Source: Pseudomonas putida
GTDB taxonomy: Bacteria > Pseudomonadota > Gammaproteobacteria > Pseudomonadales > Pseudomonadaceae
Direction of reading: 5' to 3'
Length of the DNA stretch: 64,000 nt
Assembly: GCF_002741075.1 (NCBI RefSeq)
Contig: NZ_CP016634.1
Coordinates: 636,501 to 700,500 of the forward strand
Shown: positions 8,877 through 19,354 of the stretch, piece by piece
Position numbering within the stretch: position 1 is the stretch's first letter
How the letters are laid out: every line of letters begins with the position of its first letter
Made by a program: the position numbers and the translations under genes
The notes under the pieces: model-generated
What the model was told of the DNA's origin: nothing
Databases searched by the model: none
Seen by the model: only the letters and a program-made list of their open reading frames with translations

Positions 8877-9271
8877 GTTGTCTTCCTCTTCATCGCAGGG
8901 CGTGGCGAAGAGCAGGGCGGTTTTCAGTTGCATGGGCAGGCTCAGGTCAAGGAAATGAGAGGGAATTCTGACAGTCTTGAGCGGGGACATAAACGTAAAG
9001 TTACCGCCCCTTGACCGAAATTGTCGCAGCGCTGCAAGCCGGGGTGACCGCTCAGTCGTTAAGCTGCCCAGTCGATGGACACCCGTAAAGCCACAGCCTC
9101 CGGTGGCAGTCGTCTTTGCAGGTGCCCATCCATGGAATGGATGGACGTGCCGATCGCGTCCAACGCCTGGTTTTTCACCGTCCTGTCGCCACAGGTTGGC
9201 TATCGTTGACCTTTGACGGCGGACGCACGCGACGCTTCACCTAATAACAAAGCCCAAGCGGAGTACCACAG

Positions 9272-12200
9272 ATGGCGTTCTTCACCGCAGCCAGCAAAGC
9301 CGACTTCCAGCATCAACTGCAAGCGGCCCTGGCGCAGCACATCAGCGAGCAGGCACTGCCACAAGTGGCGCTGTTCGCCGAACAGTTCTTCGGCATCATC
9401 TCTCTGGACGAACTCACCCAGCGCAGGCTTTCCGACCTGGCGGGCTGCACCCTCTCTGCCTGGCGCATCATCGAGCGCTTCGACCCCGAACACCCGCAGG
9501 TGCGGGTCTACAACCCCGATTACGAACGCCATGGCTGGCAATCGACCCACACCGTGGTCGAGGTGTTGCACCACGACCTGCCGTTTTTGGTCGACTCGGT
9601 GCGCACCGAACTCAACCGCCGCGGCTACAGCATCCACACCCTGCAGACCACCGTGCTGAGCGTGCGCCGCGGCGCCAAGGGCGAGCTGGTGGAATTGCTG
9701 CCTAAAGGCACCCAGGGCGAAGGCATCCGCCACGAATCGCTGATGTACCTGGAGATCGACCGCTGCTCCAGCGCTGGCGAGCTGACCACCCTGACCAAGG
9801 AACTCGAGCAGGTACTGGCCGAGGTGCGCGTGGCGGTGGCCGACTTCGAGCCGATGAAGGCCAAGGTCCGCGACCTGCTGGCACTGGTGGAGCAGACCGC
9901 GTTCGGTCCGGCGCAACACGACAAGGCCGAGGTGAAGAGCTTCCTGTCGTGGCTGCTGGACAACCATTTCACCTTCCTCGGTTACGAAGAGTTCGTGGTC
10001 GAGTCCGACGCCGATGGCGGCCACTTGGTCTATGACGAAGGCTCGTTCCTCGGCCTGACCCGCCTGCTGCGCGCAGGCCTGGGCGCCGACGACCTGCGTA
10101 TTGAAGACTACGCTGTCGCCTACCTGCGCGAGCCCGAGCTGCTGTCGTTCGCCAAGGCCTCGCAGCCGAGCCGTGTGCACCGGCCGGCATATCCGGACTA
10201 CGTGTCGATCCGCCAGATCGACGCCGACGGCAAGGTCATCAAGGAGTGCCGCTTCATGGGCCTGTACACCTCCTCGGTGTATGGCGAGAGCGTGCGCACC
10301 ATTCCGTACATCCGTGGCAAGGTCGCCGAAGTCGAGCGCCGCTCCCACTTCGACGCCAAGGCCCACCTGGGCAAGGAACTGGCCCAGGTGCTCGAAGTGC
10401 TGCCGCGTGACGACCTGTTCCAGACGCCGGTGGACGAGCTGTTCACCACGGTCATGTCGATCGTGCAGATCCAGGAGCGCAACAAGATCCGCGTGTTCCT
10501 GCGCAAGGACCCATACGGCCGCTTCTGCTATTGCCTGGCCTACGTGCCGCGTGAAATCTATTCCACCGAAGTGCGCCAGAAGATCCAGCAGGTGCTGATG
10601 GAGCGCCTGAAGGCCAGCGACTGCGAGTTCTGGACATTCTTCTCTGAGTCGGTGCTGGCGCGTGTCCAGCTCATTCTGCGGGTCGATCCGAAGAACCGCA
10701 TCGACCTGGACCCGCAGCAACTGGAAAACGAAGTCATCCAGGCCTGCCGTTCCTGGCAGGACGACTACTCCGCCCTGGTGGTGGAGAACTTCGGCGAAGC
10801 CCAGGGTACCAACATCCTGGCCGACTTCCCCAAAGGCTTCCCGGCCGGCTACCGCGAGCGCTTCGCCGCCCATTCGGCGGTCGTCGACATGCAGCATGTG
10901 CTGGCGCTGTCCGAGAGCAAGCCGCTGGCGATGAGCTTCTACCAGCCGCTGACCCGCCTGGGGGACCGACTGCTGCACTGCAAGCTGTATCACGCCGATA
11001 CCCCGCTGGCGCTGTCGGATGTGCTGCCGATCCTGGAAAACCTCGGCCTGCGCGTGCTCGGTGAGTTCCCGTACCGCCTGCGTCACGCCAGTGGCCGCGA
11101 GTACTGGATCCACGACTTCGCCTTCACCTACAGCGAAGGCCTGGACCTGGACATCCAGCAGCTCAACGACATCCTGCAGGATGCCTTCATCCATATCGTC
11201 AAGGGCGACGCCGAGAACGACGCCTTCAACCGCCTGGTGCTGACCGCCGGCCTGCCGTGGCGTGACGTGGCGCTGCTGCGTGCCTACGCCCGCTACCTCA
11301 AGCAGATCCGCCTGGGCTTCGACCTGGGCTACATCGCCAGCACCCTGAACAACCACACCGACATCGCCCGCGAGCTGACCCGGTTGTTCAAGACCCGCTT
11401 CTACCTGGCGCGCAAGCTCACCAATGAAGACCTGGACGACAAGCAGCAACGCTTGGAGCAGGCCATCCTCAGCGCTCTGGACGAGGTCCAGGTGCTTAAC
11501 GAAGACCGGATCCTGCGTCGCTACCTGGACCTGATCAAGGCTACTCTGCGCACCAACTTCTACCAGCCGGACGCCAGCGGCCAGAACAAGTCGTACTTCA
11601 GCTTCAAGTTCAATCCCAAGCTGATCCCCGAGCTGCCCAAGCCAGTGCCGAAGTTCGAGATCTTCGTCTACTCGCCACGGGTCGAGGGCGTGCACCTGCG
11701 CTTTGGTAACGTCGCCCGCGGCGGCCTGCGTTGGTCGGATCGCGAGGAAGACTTCCGCACCGAAGTGCTCGGCCTGGTCAAGGCCCAGCAGGTGAAGAAC
11801 TCGGTGATCGTGCCGGTGGGCGCCAAGGGGGGCTTCCTGCCGCGTCGCCTGCCGCTGGGCGGTAGCCGCGACGAGATCCAGGCCGAGGGCATCGCCTGCT
11901 ATCGGATCTTCATCTCGGGCCTGCTCGACATCACCGACAACCTCAAGGACGGCGGCGTGGTGCCCCCGGCCAACGTAGTGCGTCACGATGACGATGACCC
12001 GTACCTGGTGGTGGCCGCGGACAAAGGCACCGCGACCTTCTCCGACATCGCCAACGGCATCGCCATCGACTACGGCTTCTGGCTGGGCGACGCCTTTGCC
12101 TCCGGTGGCTCGGCCGGTTACGACCACAAGAAGATGGGCATCACTGCCCGTGGCGCCTGGGTCGGCGTGCAGCGTCACTTCCGCGAACGCGGCATCAACG

Positions 12201-14137
12201 TGCAGGAAGATCCGATCACCGTGGTCGGTGTCGGCGACATGGCTGGCGATGTGTTCGGCAACGGTCTGCTGATGTCCGACAAGCTCAAGCTGGTGGCGGC
12301 GTTCAACCACCTGCACATCTTCATCGACCCGAATCCGGACCCGGCCACCAGCTTCGTCGAGCGCAAGCGCCTGTTCGAGCTGCCGCGTTCGGCCTGGAGC
12401 GACTACGACACCAGCATCATGTCCGAAGGCGGCGGGATCTTCCCGCGTAGCGCCAAGAGCATCGCCATCACCCCGCAGATGAAGGAACGCTTCGCCATCG
12501 AAGCCGACCGTCTGACGCCGACCGAACTGCTGCACGCGCTGCTGCAGGCTCCGGTGGACCTGCTGTGGAACGGTGGTATCGGCACCTACGTCAAGGCCAG
12601 CAGCGAAAGCCACGCCGATGTCGGCGATAAGGCCAACGATGCCCTGCGGGTCAACGGCAACGAGCTGCGCTGCAAGGTGGTGGGCGAGGGCGGCAACCTG
12701 GGCATGACCCAGCTCGGTCGCGTCGAGTTCGGCCTCAACGGCGGCGCGACCAACACCGACTTCATCGACAACGCCGGCGGCGTGGACTGCTCCGACCACG
12801 AGGTCAACATCAAGATCCTGCTCAACGAAGTGGTGCAGGGTGGCGACATGACCGAGAAGCAGCGTAACCAGCTGCTGGGCAGCATGACCGACGAAGTCGC
12901 TTCGTTGGTGCTGGGCAACAACTACAAGCAGACCCAGGCCCTGTCCCTGGCGGCCCGCCGAGCCCTTGAGCGGATCGCCGAGTACAAGCGCCTGATGGCT
13001 GACCTGGAGTCCCGTGGCAAGCTGGACCGGGCCATCGAGTTCCTGCCGTCCGAGGAGCAATTGGCCGAGCGCCTGGCCGCAGGCCAGGGCCTGACCCGGG
13101 CCGAACTCTCGGTGTTGATCTCCTACAGCAAGATCGACCTCAAGGAGCAGTTGCTCAAGTCGCTGGTGCCGGACGACGACTACCTGACCCGCGACATGGA
13201 GAACGCGTTCCCGCCGTCGCTGGTCAGCAAGTTCGCCGAGGCCATGCGCCGTCACCGCCTCAAGCGCGAAATCGTCAGCAACCAGATCGCCAACGACCTG
13301 GTCAACAACATGGGCATCACCTTCGTCCAGCGTCTGAAGGAGTCCACTGGCATGAGCCCGGCCAACGTCGCCGGTGCCTACGTGATCGTGCGGGATATCT
13401 TCCACCTGCCGCACTGGTTCCGTCAGATCGAGGCATTGGACTACCAGGTCCCGGCCGAGATCCAGCTGACCCTGATGGACGAGCTGATGCGTTTGGGCCG
13501 TCGCGCGACCCGCTGGTTCCTGCGCAGTCGCCGCAACGAGCAGGACGCTGGCCGCGACGTGGCGCACTTTGGGCCGAAAATCGCCCAGTTGGGTTTGAAG
13601 CTCGACGAGTTGTTGGAAGGACCGACCCGCGATCGCTGGCAGCAGCGCTACCAGGGCTTCGTCGAAGCTGGGGTGCCGGAATTGCTGGCACGCATGGTTG
13701 CAGGCACCACTCACCTGTACACCTTGTTGCCCATCATCGAAGCCTCGGATGTCACCGGTCATGACCCTGCTCAGGTGGCCAAGGCATTCTTCGCCGTGGG
13801 CAGCTCGCTGGACCTGACCTGGTACCTGCAGGAGATCAGCAACCTTCCGGTGGAGAACAACTGGCAGGCCTTGGCTCGCGAGGCGTTCCGCGACGACATC
13901 GACCTGCAGCAGCGGGCAATCACCATCTCCGTGTTGCAGATGGCCGATGCGCCGGACGATATGGACGCCCGCGTGGCACTGTGGTGTGAGCAGCATCGCG
14001 TGATGGCTGAGCGCTGGCGCGCCATGCTCGATGACCTGCGCAATGCCACCGGCACCGACTATGCGATGTACGCGGTGGCCAACCGCGAGCTGGTCGACCT
14101 GGCCATGAGTGGGCAGGCGGCGGTGATTCCGTCCTGA
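9272..14137 (+). CDS. gdhB: NAD-specific glutamate dehydrogenase, large 180-kDa type
   Basis: 1621 residues, the length of the large NAD-GDH subclass (about 1,600 aa) known from Pseudomonas. It converts glutamate to 2-oxoglutarate and ammonia with NAD, a catabolic reaction that feeds the TCA cycle. A long N-terminal regulatory region with ACT-like segments precedes the catalytic core at about residues 800-1150, where GGLRWSDREEDFRTEV, KNSVIVPVGAKGG and ADKGTATFSDIAN are seen. The C-terminal helical region is complete. SD GGAG lies eight bases before the ATG. It is monocistronic, ending in a strong hairpin terminator. In Pseudomonas this enzyme is allosterically controlled; no regulatory site for transcription stands out upstream. 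Confidence 0.96.
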   Translation: MAFFTAASKADFQHQLQAALAQHISEQALPQVALFAEQFFGIISLDELTQRRLSDLAGCTLSAWRIIERFDPEHPQVRVYNPDYERHGWQSTHTVVEVLHHDLPFLVDSVRTELNRRGYSIHTLQTTVLSVRRGAKGELVELLPKGTQGEGIRHESLMYLEIDRCSSAGELTTLTKELEQVLAEVRVAVADFEPMKAKVRDLLALVEQTAFGPAQHDKAEVKSFLSWLLDNHFTFLGYEEFVVESDADGGHLVYDEGSFLGLTRLLRAGLGADDLRIEDYAVAYLREPELLSFAKASQPSRVHRPAYPDYVSIRQIDADGKVIKECRFMGLYTSSVYGESVRTIPYIRGKVAEVERRSHFDAKAHLGKELAQVLEVLPRDDLFQTPVDELFTTVMSIVQIQERNKIRVFLRKDPYGRFCYCLAYVPREIYSTEVRQKIQQVLMERLKASDCEFWTFFSESVLARVQLILRVDPKNRIDLDPQQLENEVIQACRSWQDDYSALVVENFGEAQGTNILADFPKGFPAGYRERFAAHSAVVDMQHVLALSESKPLAMSFYQPLTRLGDRLLHCKLYHADTPLALSDVLPILENLGLRVLGEFPYRLRHASGREYWIHDFAFTYSEGLDLDIQQLNDILQDAFIHIVKGDAENDAFNRLVLTAGLPWRDVALLRAYARYLKQIRLGFDLGYIASTLNNHTDIARELTRLFKTRFYLARKLTNEDLDDKQQRLEQAILSALDEVQVLNEDRILRRYLDLIKATLRTNFYQPDASGQNKSYFSFKFNPKLIPELPKPVPKFEIFVYSPRVEGVHLRFGNVARGGLRWSDREEDFRTEVLGLVKAQQVKNSVIVPVGAKGGFLPRRLPLGGSRDEIQAEGIACYRIFISGLLDITDNLKDGGVVPPANVVRHDDDDPYLVVAADKGTATFSDIANGIAIDYGFWLGDAFASGGSAGYDHKKMGITARGAWVGVQRHFRERGINVQEDPITVVGVGDMAGDVFGNGLLMSDKLKLVAAFNHLHIFIDPNPDPATSFVERKRLFELPRSAWSDYDTSIMSEGGGIFPRSAKSIAITPQMKERFAIEADRLTPTELLHALLQAPVDLLWNGGIGTYVKASSESHADVGDKANDALRVNGNELRCKVVGEGGNLGMTQLGRVEFGLNGGATNTDFIDNAGGVDCSDHEVNIKILLNEVVQGGDMTEKQRNQLLGSMTDEVASLVLGNNYKQTQALSLAARRALERIAEYKRLMADLESRGKLDRAIEFLPSEEQLAERLAAGQGLTRAELSVLISYSKIDLKEQLLKSLVPDDDYLTRDMENAFPPSLVSKFAEAMRRHRLKREIVSNQIANDLVNNMGITFVQRLKESTGMSPANVAGAYVIVRDIFHLPHWFRQIEALDYQVPAEIQLTLMDELMRLGRRATRWFLRSRRNEQDAGRDVAHFGPKIAQLGLKLDELLEGPTRDRWQQRYQGFVEAGVPELLARMVAGTTHLYTLLPIIEASDVTGHDPAQVAKAFFAVGSSLDLTWYLQEISNLPVENNWQALAREAFRDDIDLQQRAITISVLQMADAPDDMDARVALWCEQHRVMAERWRAMLDDLRNATGTDYAMYAVANRELVDLAMSGQAAVIPS

Positions 14138-14160
14138 ACCAGGCGTTGAGGTAAAAAGAA

Positions 14161-14187
14161 GCCCCGGCAGTGATGCCGGGGCTTTTT
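14161..14187 (+). terminator. Rho-independent terminator of gdhB
   Basis: A 9-bp perfect stem GCCCCGGCA / TGCCGGGGC with a GTGA loop is followed directly by TTTTT, 23 bases after the gdhB stop codon. Confidence 0.92.
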
Positions 14188-14218
14188 CATTTTCATCGCG
14201 GCCTTTGTAGGAGCGGTG

Positions 14219-15037
14219 TTACTTGAACCTGCGCTCGACGCCTTTCTCGACCAGGATCTTGGCCGAGATTTCCTCCACCGAGAAATGCGTGGAGTTGATG
14301 TGCGGGATGTTCTCTCGGCGGAACAGGCTCTCCACCTCGCGCACTTCGAACTCGCATTGGGCGAAGCTCGAATAGCGGCTGTTGGGTTTGCGCTCGTGGC
14401 GGATGGCGGTGAGGCGGTCAGGGTCGATGGTCAGGCCAAACAGCTTGTGATGGTACTTCTTGAGTACCGGCGGCAACTGCAATCGCTCCATGTCGTCTTC
14501 GGTCAGCGGGTAGTTGGCCGCACGGATGCCGAATTGCATGGCCATGTACAAACACGTCGGCGTCTTGCCGCATCGCGACACGCCCACGAGGATCAGGTCG
14601 GCTTTGTCGTAATAATGGGTACGCGCGCCATCGTCGTTATCGAGGGCAAAGTTGACGGCCTCGATGCGCTCCATGTAGTTGGAGTTGCCGCCAATCGAGT
14701 GGGACTTACCCACGGAATACGACGAATGGGCAGTCAATTCCTGCTCGAGTGGGGATAAAAACGTCGAAAAGATGTCGATCATGAAGCCGTTCGACGTTGC
14801 CAGGATTTCTCGGATGTCCTGGTTGACGATGGTGTCGAAAATGATCGGCCGCATGCCGTCCCGTTCGGCGGCAGCATTGATTTGCTGCACCATGCTCCGG
14901 GCTTTGTCCGGGGTGTCGATGTAGGGGCGGGTGAATTTATTGAAAGGAATGCTTTCGAATTGTGCGAGCAGGCTTTGGCCCAGTGTTTCTGCAGTGATGC
15001 CGGTACCGTCGGAGATGAAGAACGCGGATCGTTTCAT
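14219..15037 (-). CDS. ppsR: Phosphoenolpyruvate synthase regulatory protein (kinase/pyrophosphorylase)
   Basis: 272 residues, the usual PSRP length. The start [17 protein letters not shown] is the canonical N-terminus; the upstream in-frame extension lies in the divergent promoter region. The P-loop-like motif GVSRCGKT lies near residues 150-157. The family is bifunctional: it inactivates PEP synthase by ADP-dependent phosphorylation of a threonine next to the catalytic histidine, and reactivates it by Pi-dependent dephosphorylation. Its target, ppsA, is the divergent neighbour. Confidence 0.95.
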   Translation of the reverse strand: MKRSAFFISDGTGITAETLGQSLLAQFESIPFNKFTRPYIDTPDKARSMVQQINAAAERDGMRPIIFDTIVNQDIREILATSNGFMIDIFSTFLSPLEQELTAHSSYSVGKSHSIGGNSNYMERIEAVNFALDNDDGARTHYYDKADLILVGVSRCGKTPTCLYMAMQFGIRAANYPLTEDDMERLQLPPVLKKYHHKLFGLTIDPDRLTAIRHERKPNSRYSSFAQCEFEVREVESLFRRENIPHINSTHFSVEEISAKILVEKGVERRFK

Positions 15038-15083
15038 TTGCACCCTGGGCCTTAAGCTGCCGAAGTTTTCTGGAGTATGATAG

Positions 15084-15111
15084 GTTCGGTTTGCCGAACG
15101 CGACTGTTCGG
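15084..15111. promoter_or_regulatory. Inverted-repeat cluster between ppsR and ppsA
   Basis: GTTCGG TTTG CCGAAC (15084-15099) is a perfect inverted repeat, with a third GTTCGG copy at 15106-15111. It lies in the 178-base divergent intergenic region, beside a possible -10 box (TATGAT). It may be an operator for one or both genes; the binding protein is unknown. Confidence 0.4.
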
Positions 15112-15215
15112 CATTCTCACTTATTTTCCAGGTCCAGGCCACAAGCGTCCGGCCAAGTCAGTGTGACAGGCGGCCGCCCTTGAGCTTTTCCAATACAGTT
15201 AGTGGAGAGATCACC

Positions 15216-17591
15216 TTGGTTGAGTACGTAGTTTCCCTCGATAAGCTCGGCGTCCATGATGTAGAGCATGTGGGGGGCAAGAACGCATCCCTGGGCGAGA
15301 TGATCAGTAACCTCGCAGGTGCCGGCGTATCGGTGCCGGGCGGCTTTGCCACTACGGCTCAGGCGTACCGCGATTTTCTCGAGCAGAGTGGCCTGAACGA
15401 CCGCATCCATGCGGCCCTGGACGCATTGGATGTCGATGACGTCAACGCCTTGGCCAAGACCGGCGCGCAGATCCGCCAATGGGTCATGGACGCCGAATTC
15501 CCGGCGCGTCTGGATGCCGAAATCCGCACTGCCTTCGCCGAAATGTCCCAAGGCAACGACAACATGGCCGTCGCCGTGCGTTCCTCGGCCACCGCTGAAG
15601 ACCTGCCCGACGCCTCCTTCGCAGGTCAGCAGGAAACCTTCCTGAACATCCGTGGCGTGGACAACGTGATTCGCGCTGCCAAGGAGGTATTCGCCTCCCT
15701 GTTCAACGACCGTGCCATCGCCTACCGCGTCCATCAAGGCTTCGACCACAAGCTGGTCGCCCTGTCCGCCGGCGTGCAGCGCATGGTTCGTTCGGAAACC
15801 GGTACCGCCGGCGTGATGTTCACCCTCGACACCGAGTCGGGCTTCCGTGACGTGGTGTTCATCACCGGCGCCTACGGCCTGGGCGAGACCGTGGTCCAGG
15901 GGGCGGTCAACCCTGACGAATTCTACGTGCACAAGAGCACCCTGCAGGCCGGCCGCCCAGCCATCTTGCGCCGCAACCTGGGCAGCAAGGCCATCAAGAT
16001 GATCTACGGCGACGAGGCCAAGGCCGGTCGTTCGGTCAAGACCGTCGATGTCGATCGCGCTGACCGTGCGCGCTTCTGCCTGAGCGACGCCGAAGTCACC
16101 GAACTGGCCAAGCAGGCCATGATCATCGAGCAGCACTACCAGCGCCCGATGGACATCGAATGGGCCAAGGACGGTGATGACGGCAAGCTGTACATCGTCC
16201 AGGCACGTCCCGAGACCGTGAAGAGCCGCTCCAGCGCCAATGTCATGGAGCGCTACCTGCTCAAGGAAAAGGGCACCGTCCTGGTGGAAGGCCGCGCCAT
16301 CGGCCAGCGCATCGGCGCTGGCAAGGTCCGTGTGATCCACGACGTGTCCGAGATGGATAAGGTCCAGCCAGGCGACGTGCTGGTCTCCGACATGACCGAC
16401 CCGGATTGGGAACCTGTGATGAAGCGCGCCAGCGCCATCGTTACCAACCGCGGCGGACGTACCTGCCACGCGGCGATCATCGCCCGTGAGCTGGGCATCC
16501 CAGCGGTCGTCGGTTGCGGCAACGCCACCCAGGTGCTCAAGGACGGCCAGGGCGTGACCGTCTCCTGCGCCGAAGGCGACACCGGCTTCATCTTCGAAGG
16601 CGAACTGGGCTTCGACATCAAGCAGAACTCGGTCGACGCCATGCCGGAGCTGCCGTTCAAGATCATGATGAACGTCGGCAACCCGGACCGCGCCTTCGAC
16701 TTCGCCCAACTGCCCAATGCCGGCGTGGGGCTGGCGCGTCTTGAGTTCATCATCAACCGCATGATCGGTGTGCACCCCAAGGCACTGCTCAACTACGCGG
16801 GCCTGCCAGCAGACCTCAAAGAGAGCGTCGACAAGCGCGTAGCCGGTTACTCCGACCCGGTCGGCTTCTATGTAGAGAAGCTGGTCGAGGGCATCAGCAC
16901 CCTGGCTGCGGCGTTCTATCCGAAGAAGGTCATCGTGCGCCTGTCGGACTTCAAGTCCAACGAGTATGCCAACCTGATCGGCGGCAAGCTGTACGAGCCA
17001 GAAGAAGAGAACCCGATGCTGGGCTTCCGTGGCGCCTCGCGCTACATCAGCGAGTCGTTCCGTGACTGCTTCGAACTCGAATGCCGCGCCCTCAAGCGTG
17101 TGCGCGACGAGATGGGCCTGACCAACGTCGAGATCATGGTGCCGTTCGTGCGTACCCTGGGCGAGGCGAGCCAGGTGGTCGACCTGCTGGCCGAAAACGG
17201 CCTGGGCCGTGGCGTCAATGGTCTGCGCGTGATCATGATGTGCGAACTGCCATCCAACGCCCTGCTGGCCGATGAGTTCCTCGAGTACTTCGACGGCTTC
17301 TCCATCGGCTCGAACGATCTGACCCAGCTGACCTTGGGCCTGGACCGTGACTCCGGCATCATTGCCCACCTGTTCGACGAGCGTAACCCGGCCGTGAAGA
17401 AGCTGCTGGCCAACGCCATCGCGGCGTGCAACAAGGCCGGCAAGTACATCGGTATCTGTGGTCAGGGCCCTTCGGACCACCCGGACCTGGCCAAATGGCT
17501 GATGGAGCAGGGCATCGAGAGCGTTTCGCTGAACCCGGACTCGGTGCTCGAGACCTGGTTCTTCCTGGCCGAGGATCAAAGCGCGGCATGA
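15216..17591 (+). CDS. ppsA: Phosphoenolpyruvate synthase
   Basis: 791 residues if translation starts at the TTG at 15216 (MVEYVVSL), which has GGAG eight bases upstream; an earlier in-frame ATG at 15180 has no such site. Domain order is the N-terminal ATP-grasp pyruvate/phosphate dikinase domain (about 15-340), the swivelling PEP-utiliser domain with phosphohistidine motif [15 protein letters not shown] (about 415-430), and the C-terminal TIM barrel with the catalytic [14 protein letters not shown] region near 750-765. It makes PEP from pyruvate and ATP for gluconeogenesis. PpsR, encoded divergently, controls its activity by phosphorylation near the histidine. Confidence 0.96.
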   Translation: MVEYVVSLDKLGVHDVEHVGGKNASLGEMISNLAGAGVSVPGGFATTAQAYRDFLEQSGLNDRIHAALDALDVDDVNALAKTGAQIRQWVMDAEFPARLDAEIRTAFAEMSQGNDNMAVAVRSSATAEDLPDASFAGQQETFLNIRGVDNVIRAAKEVFASLFNDRAIAYRVHQGFDHKLVALSAGVQRMVRSETGTAGVMFTLDTESGFRDVVFITGAYGLGETVVQGAVNPDEFYVHKSTLQAGRPAILRRNLGSKAIKMIYGDEAKAGRSVKTVDVDRADRARFCLSDAEVTELAKQAMIIEQHYQRPMDIEWAKDGDDGKLYIVQARPETVKSRSSANVMERYLLKEKGTVLVEGRAIGQRIGAGKVRVIHDVSEMDKVQPGDVLVSDMTDPDWEPVMKRASAIVTNRGGRTCHAAIIARELGIPAVVGCGNATQVLKDGQGVTVSCAEGDTGFIFEGELGFDIKQNSVDAMPELPFKIMMNVGNPDRAFDFAQLPNAGVGLARLEFIINRMIGVHPKALLNYAGLPADLKESVDKRVAGYSDPVGFYVEKLVEGISTLAAAFYPKKVIVRLSDFKSNEYANLIGGKLYEPEEENPMLGFRGASRYISESFRDCFELECRALKRVRDEMGLTNVEIMVPFVRTLGEASQVVDLLAENGLGRGVNGLRVIMMCELPSNALLADEFLEYFDGFSIGSNDLTQLTLGLDRDSGIIAHLFDERNPAVKKLLANAIAACNKAGKYIGICGQGPSDHPDLAKWLMEQGIESVSLNPDSVLETWFFLAEDQSAA

Positions 17592-17687
17592 TGCAATGAA
17601 CGCGGGAGCGCTTCGCGGCGCTCCTGCCTGGTTTCTTCCAGGGCGAGTTCCAGCGATGGATCCCGCCCTTTTTTGTGCAATCGACCT

Positions 17688-18680
17688 ATGCAAAGCAGCA
17701 GTACCCTGTTTCCCGTGGCCTTGCTCAGCGCTGAGCGTCGGGGTGACCTGAGCGAGGATGTGTACCGGATCAAGGCCGGTAACAGCCCCGACCCCAGCGT
17801 CGAGCTGGCCGTCACGCGCCTCGGGCTGGCCGACCAGACCGCAGCCCAAGGTGTGCCGGTGATTCTCCTGCACGGCAGCTTCTCCAACCGCCGCTTCTGG
17901 TATTCGCCCAAGGGCGTCGGCCTGGGCGCCTTTCTGGCGCGCGCCGGGTTCGATGTGTGGATCCCGGAAATGCGTGGACACGGTCTTTCGCCCCGTAACC
18001 GCCACTGGCGACACAACCGCGTGGCCGACTACGCCCGCTTCGACTTGCCGGTGATCGGCGCGTTCATCCAGGAACAGGCCGGGCAGGCGCCGCATTGGAT
18101 CGGCCACTCCCTGGGCGGCACCATCCTCGCCGCAGCCTTGGGCGGTGCGTATCTGCCAGTCGAGCAGGTGGCCAGTGCGGCGTTCTTCGGCACCCAGGTC
18201 AGTCGCGTCTATTGGCCTTTGAAAGTCCCCCCTGTGGCCTGGAGCGCCCGTTTGCTGCTCAAGCGCCTGGGGCAGTTGTCTGGCACGCGGCTCAAACGTG
18301 GCCCGGAGGACGAACCGATCGGCCTGGCCCTCGAAACCCTGGGCTGGCATGGCCTGTTCGGGCGTTTCGGTGACAAGGACGACGACTGGTGGGCGGGGCT
18401 CGCGGATGTGGATGTGCCGGTGCTGGCAGTGGCCGGTGCGGCGGACTACCAGGACCCGGTCTGGGCGTGCCGCAAGCTGTTCGAGCAGTTGGGAGGGGCA
18501 CGCAAGCAGTTCCTGCGCCTGGGGACACAGGAGGGCTTTGACGCGTTCGGGCATGTGGACATGCTGGTCAGCAAAGCAGCCCAGACGCAGGTCTGGCCAT
18601 TGGTGGAGCGCTGGTTGAAGGCGCCGGATTCGCCCTTGCCTGGGGCTGTGGTGGTTGCTGAATCTGTGCCGGTCCGCTGA
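17688..18680 (+). CDS. Alpha/beta hydrolase
   Basis: 330 residues starting MQSSSTLFP; the five residues upstream derive from a TTG without support. It has the alpha/beta hydrolase oxyanion region LLHGSFSNRRFW (about 60-72), nucleophile elbow GHSLGG (about 142-147, Ser nucleophile) and a late His near GFDAFGHVDML (about 290) that completes the triad. No signal peptide is visible. It follows ppsA by about 95 bases and may be cotranscribed with it. The substrate is unknown; family members range from esterases to lipases. Confidence 0.85.
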   Translation: MQSSSTLFPVALLSAERRGDLSEDVYRIKAGNSPDPSVELAVTRLGLADQTAAQGVPVILLHGSFSNRRFWYSPKGVGLGAFLARAGFDVWIPEMRGHGLSPRNRHWRHNRVADYARFDLPVIGAFIQEQAGQAPHWIGHSLGGTILAAALGGAYLPVEQVASAAFFGTQVSRVYWPLKVPPVAWSARLLLKRLGQLSGTRLKRGPEDEPIGLALETLGWHGLFGRFGDKDDDWWAGLADVDVPVLAVAGAADYQDPVWACRKLFEQLGGARKQFLRLGTQEGFDAFGHVDMLVSKAAQTQVWPLVERWLKAPDSPLPGAVVVAESVPVR

Positions 18681-18835
18681 GCGTCGTGGTGCTGTCTCGG
18701 GTGCTCTGCGGGGCACGCCCGCGCACACCCGCGACAAGTATCAATGTTGACTGGCCAGTCTCGGATGACTGCGGGGCCTTCCCCGGTGTAGCCTTGCTCA
18801 AACCTTGCTTTCATTGTGACTGACAGGAGTTTCCC

Positions 18836-19327
18836 ATGCAGCATTACGTAACGCCCGACCTGTGCGACGCCTACCCGGACCTGGTCCAGGTACTGGAGCC
18901 GATGTTCAGCAACTTTGGTGGCCGCGACTCCTTCGGTGGCCAGATCGTCACGATCAAATGCTTCGAGGACAACTCGCTGGTCAAGGAGCAGGTCGAGCTC
19001 GATGGCAAGGGCAAGGTCCTGGTGGTGGACGGCGGTGGTTCACTGCGCCGCGCGCTGCTTGGCGACATGCTTGCCGAAAAGGCAGCCAAGAATGGTTGGG
19101 AAGGCCTGGTGATCTACGGTTGCGTGCGTGATGTGGACGTGCTGGTTCAGACCGATGTCGGTGTCCAGGCCCTGGCCAGTCACCCGATGAAGACCGACAA
19201 GCGCGGTATTGGCGATCTCAACGTGGCCGTGACTTTCGCCGGGGTGACCTTCCGCCCGGGCGAATACGTGTATGCCGACAACAATGGCGTGATCGTCTCG
19301 CCAAGCCCGCTGAAGATGCCGGAGTGA
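18836..19327 (+). CDS. rraA: RraA-family protein (RNase E activity regulator / HMG aldolase fold)
   Basis: 163 residues. It carries the RraA core: [23 protein letters not shown] (about 62-84) and VIYGCVRDV (about 94-102) with Asp/Arg in the aldolase-like active-site positions, and [15 protein letters not shown] near the C-terminus. RraA binds RNase E and inhibits its activity; the same fold includes 4-hydroxy-4-methyl-2-oxoglutarate aldolases, so the biochemical role here is ambiguous. SD AGGAG lies seven bases before the ATG. It precedes the CorA-like gene by 27 bases, suggesting one operon. Confidence 0.9.
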   Translation: MQHYVTPDLCDAYPDLVQVLEPMFSNFGGRDSFGGQIVTIKCFEDNSLVKEQVELDGKGKVLVVDGGGSLRRALLGDMLAEKAAKNGWEGLVIYGCVRDVDVLVQTDVGVQALASHPMKTDKRGIGDLNVAVTFAGVTFRPGEYVYADNNGVIVSPSPLKMPE

Positions 19328-19354
19328 TGCGCCGCGCGCGCTGATGGAGCAGGA

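Noticed and set aside
9200-13996. Minus-strand open frame of about 1,600 codons opposite gdhB
   Set aside because: It mirrors the GC-rich codon pattern of gdhB, has a His/Val/Gln/Asp-biased composition with no domain, and gdhB is certain by family match. Antisense shadow.
15117-18737. Minus-strand open frame of about 1,200 codons opposite ppsA and the hydrolase gene
   Set aside because: It covers two well-supported genes and an intergenic region on the other strand, with low-complexity composition. Antisense shadow.
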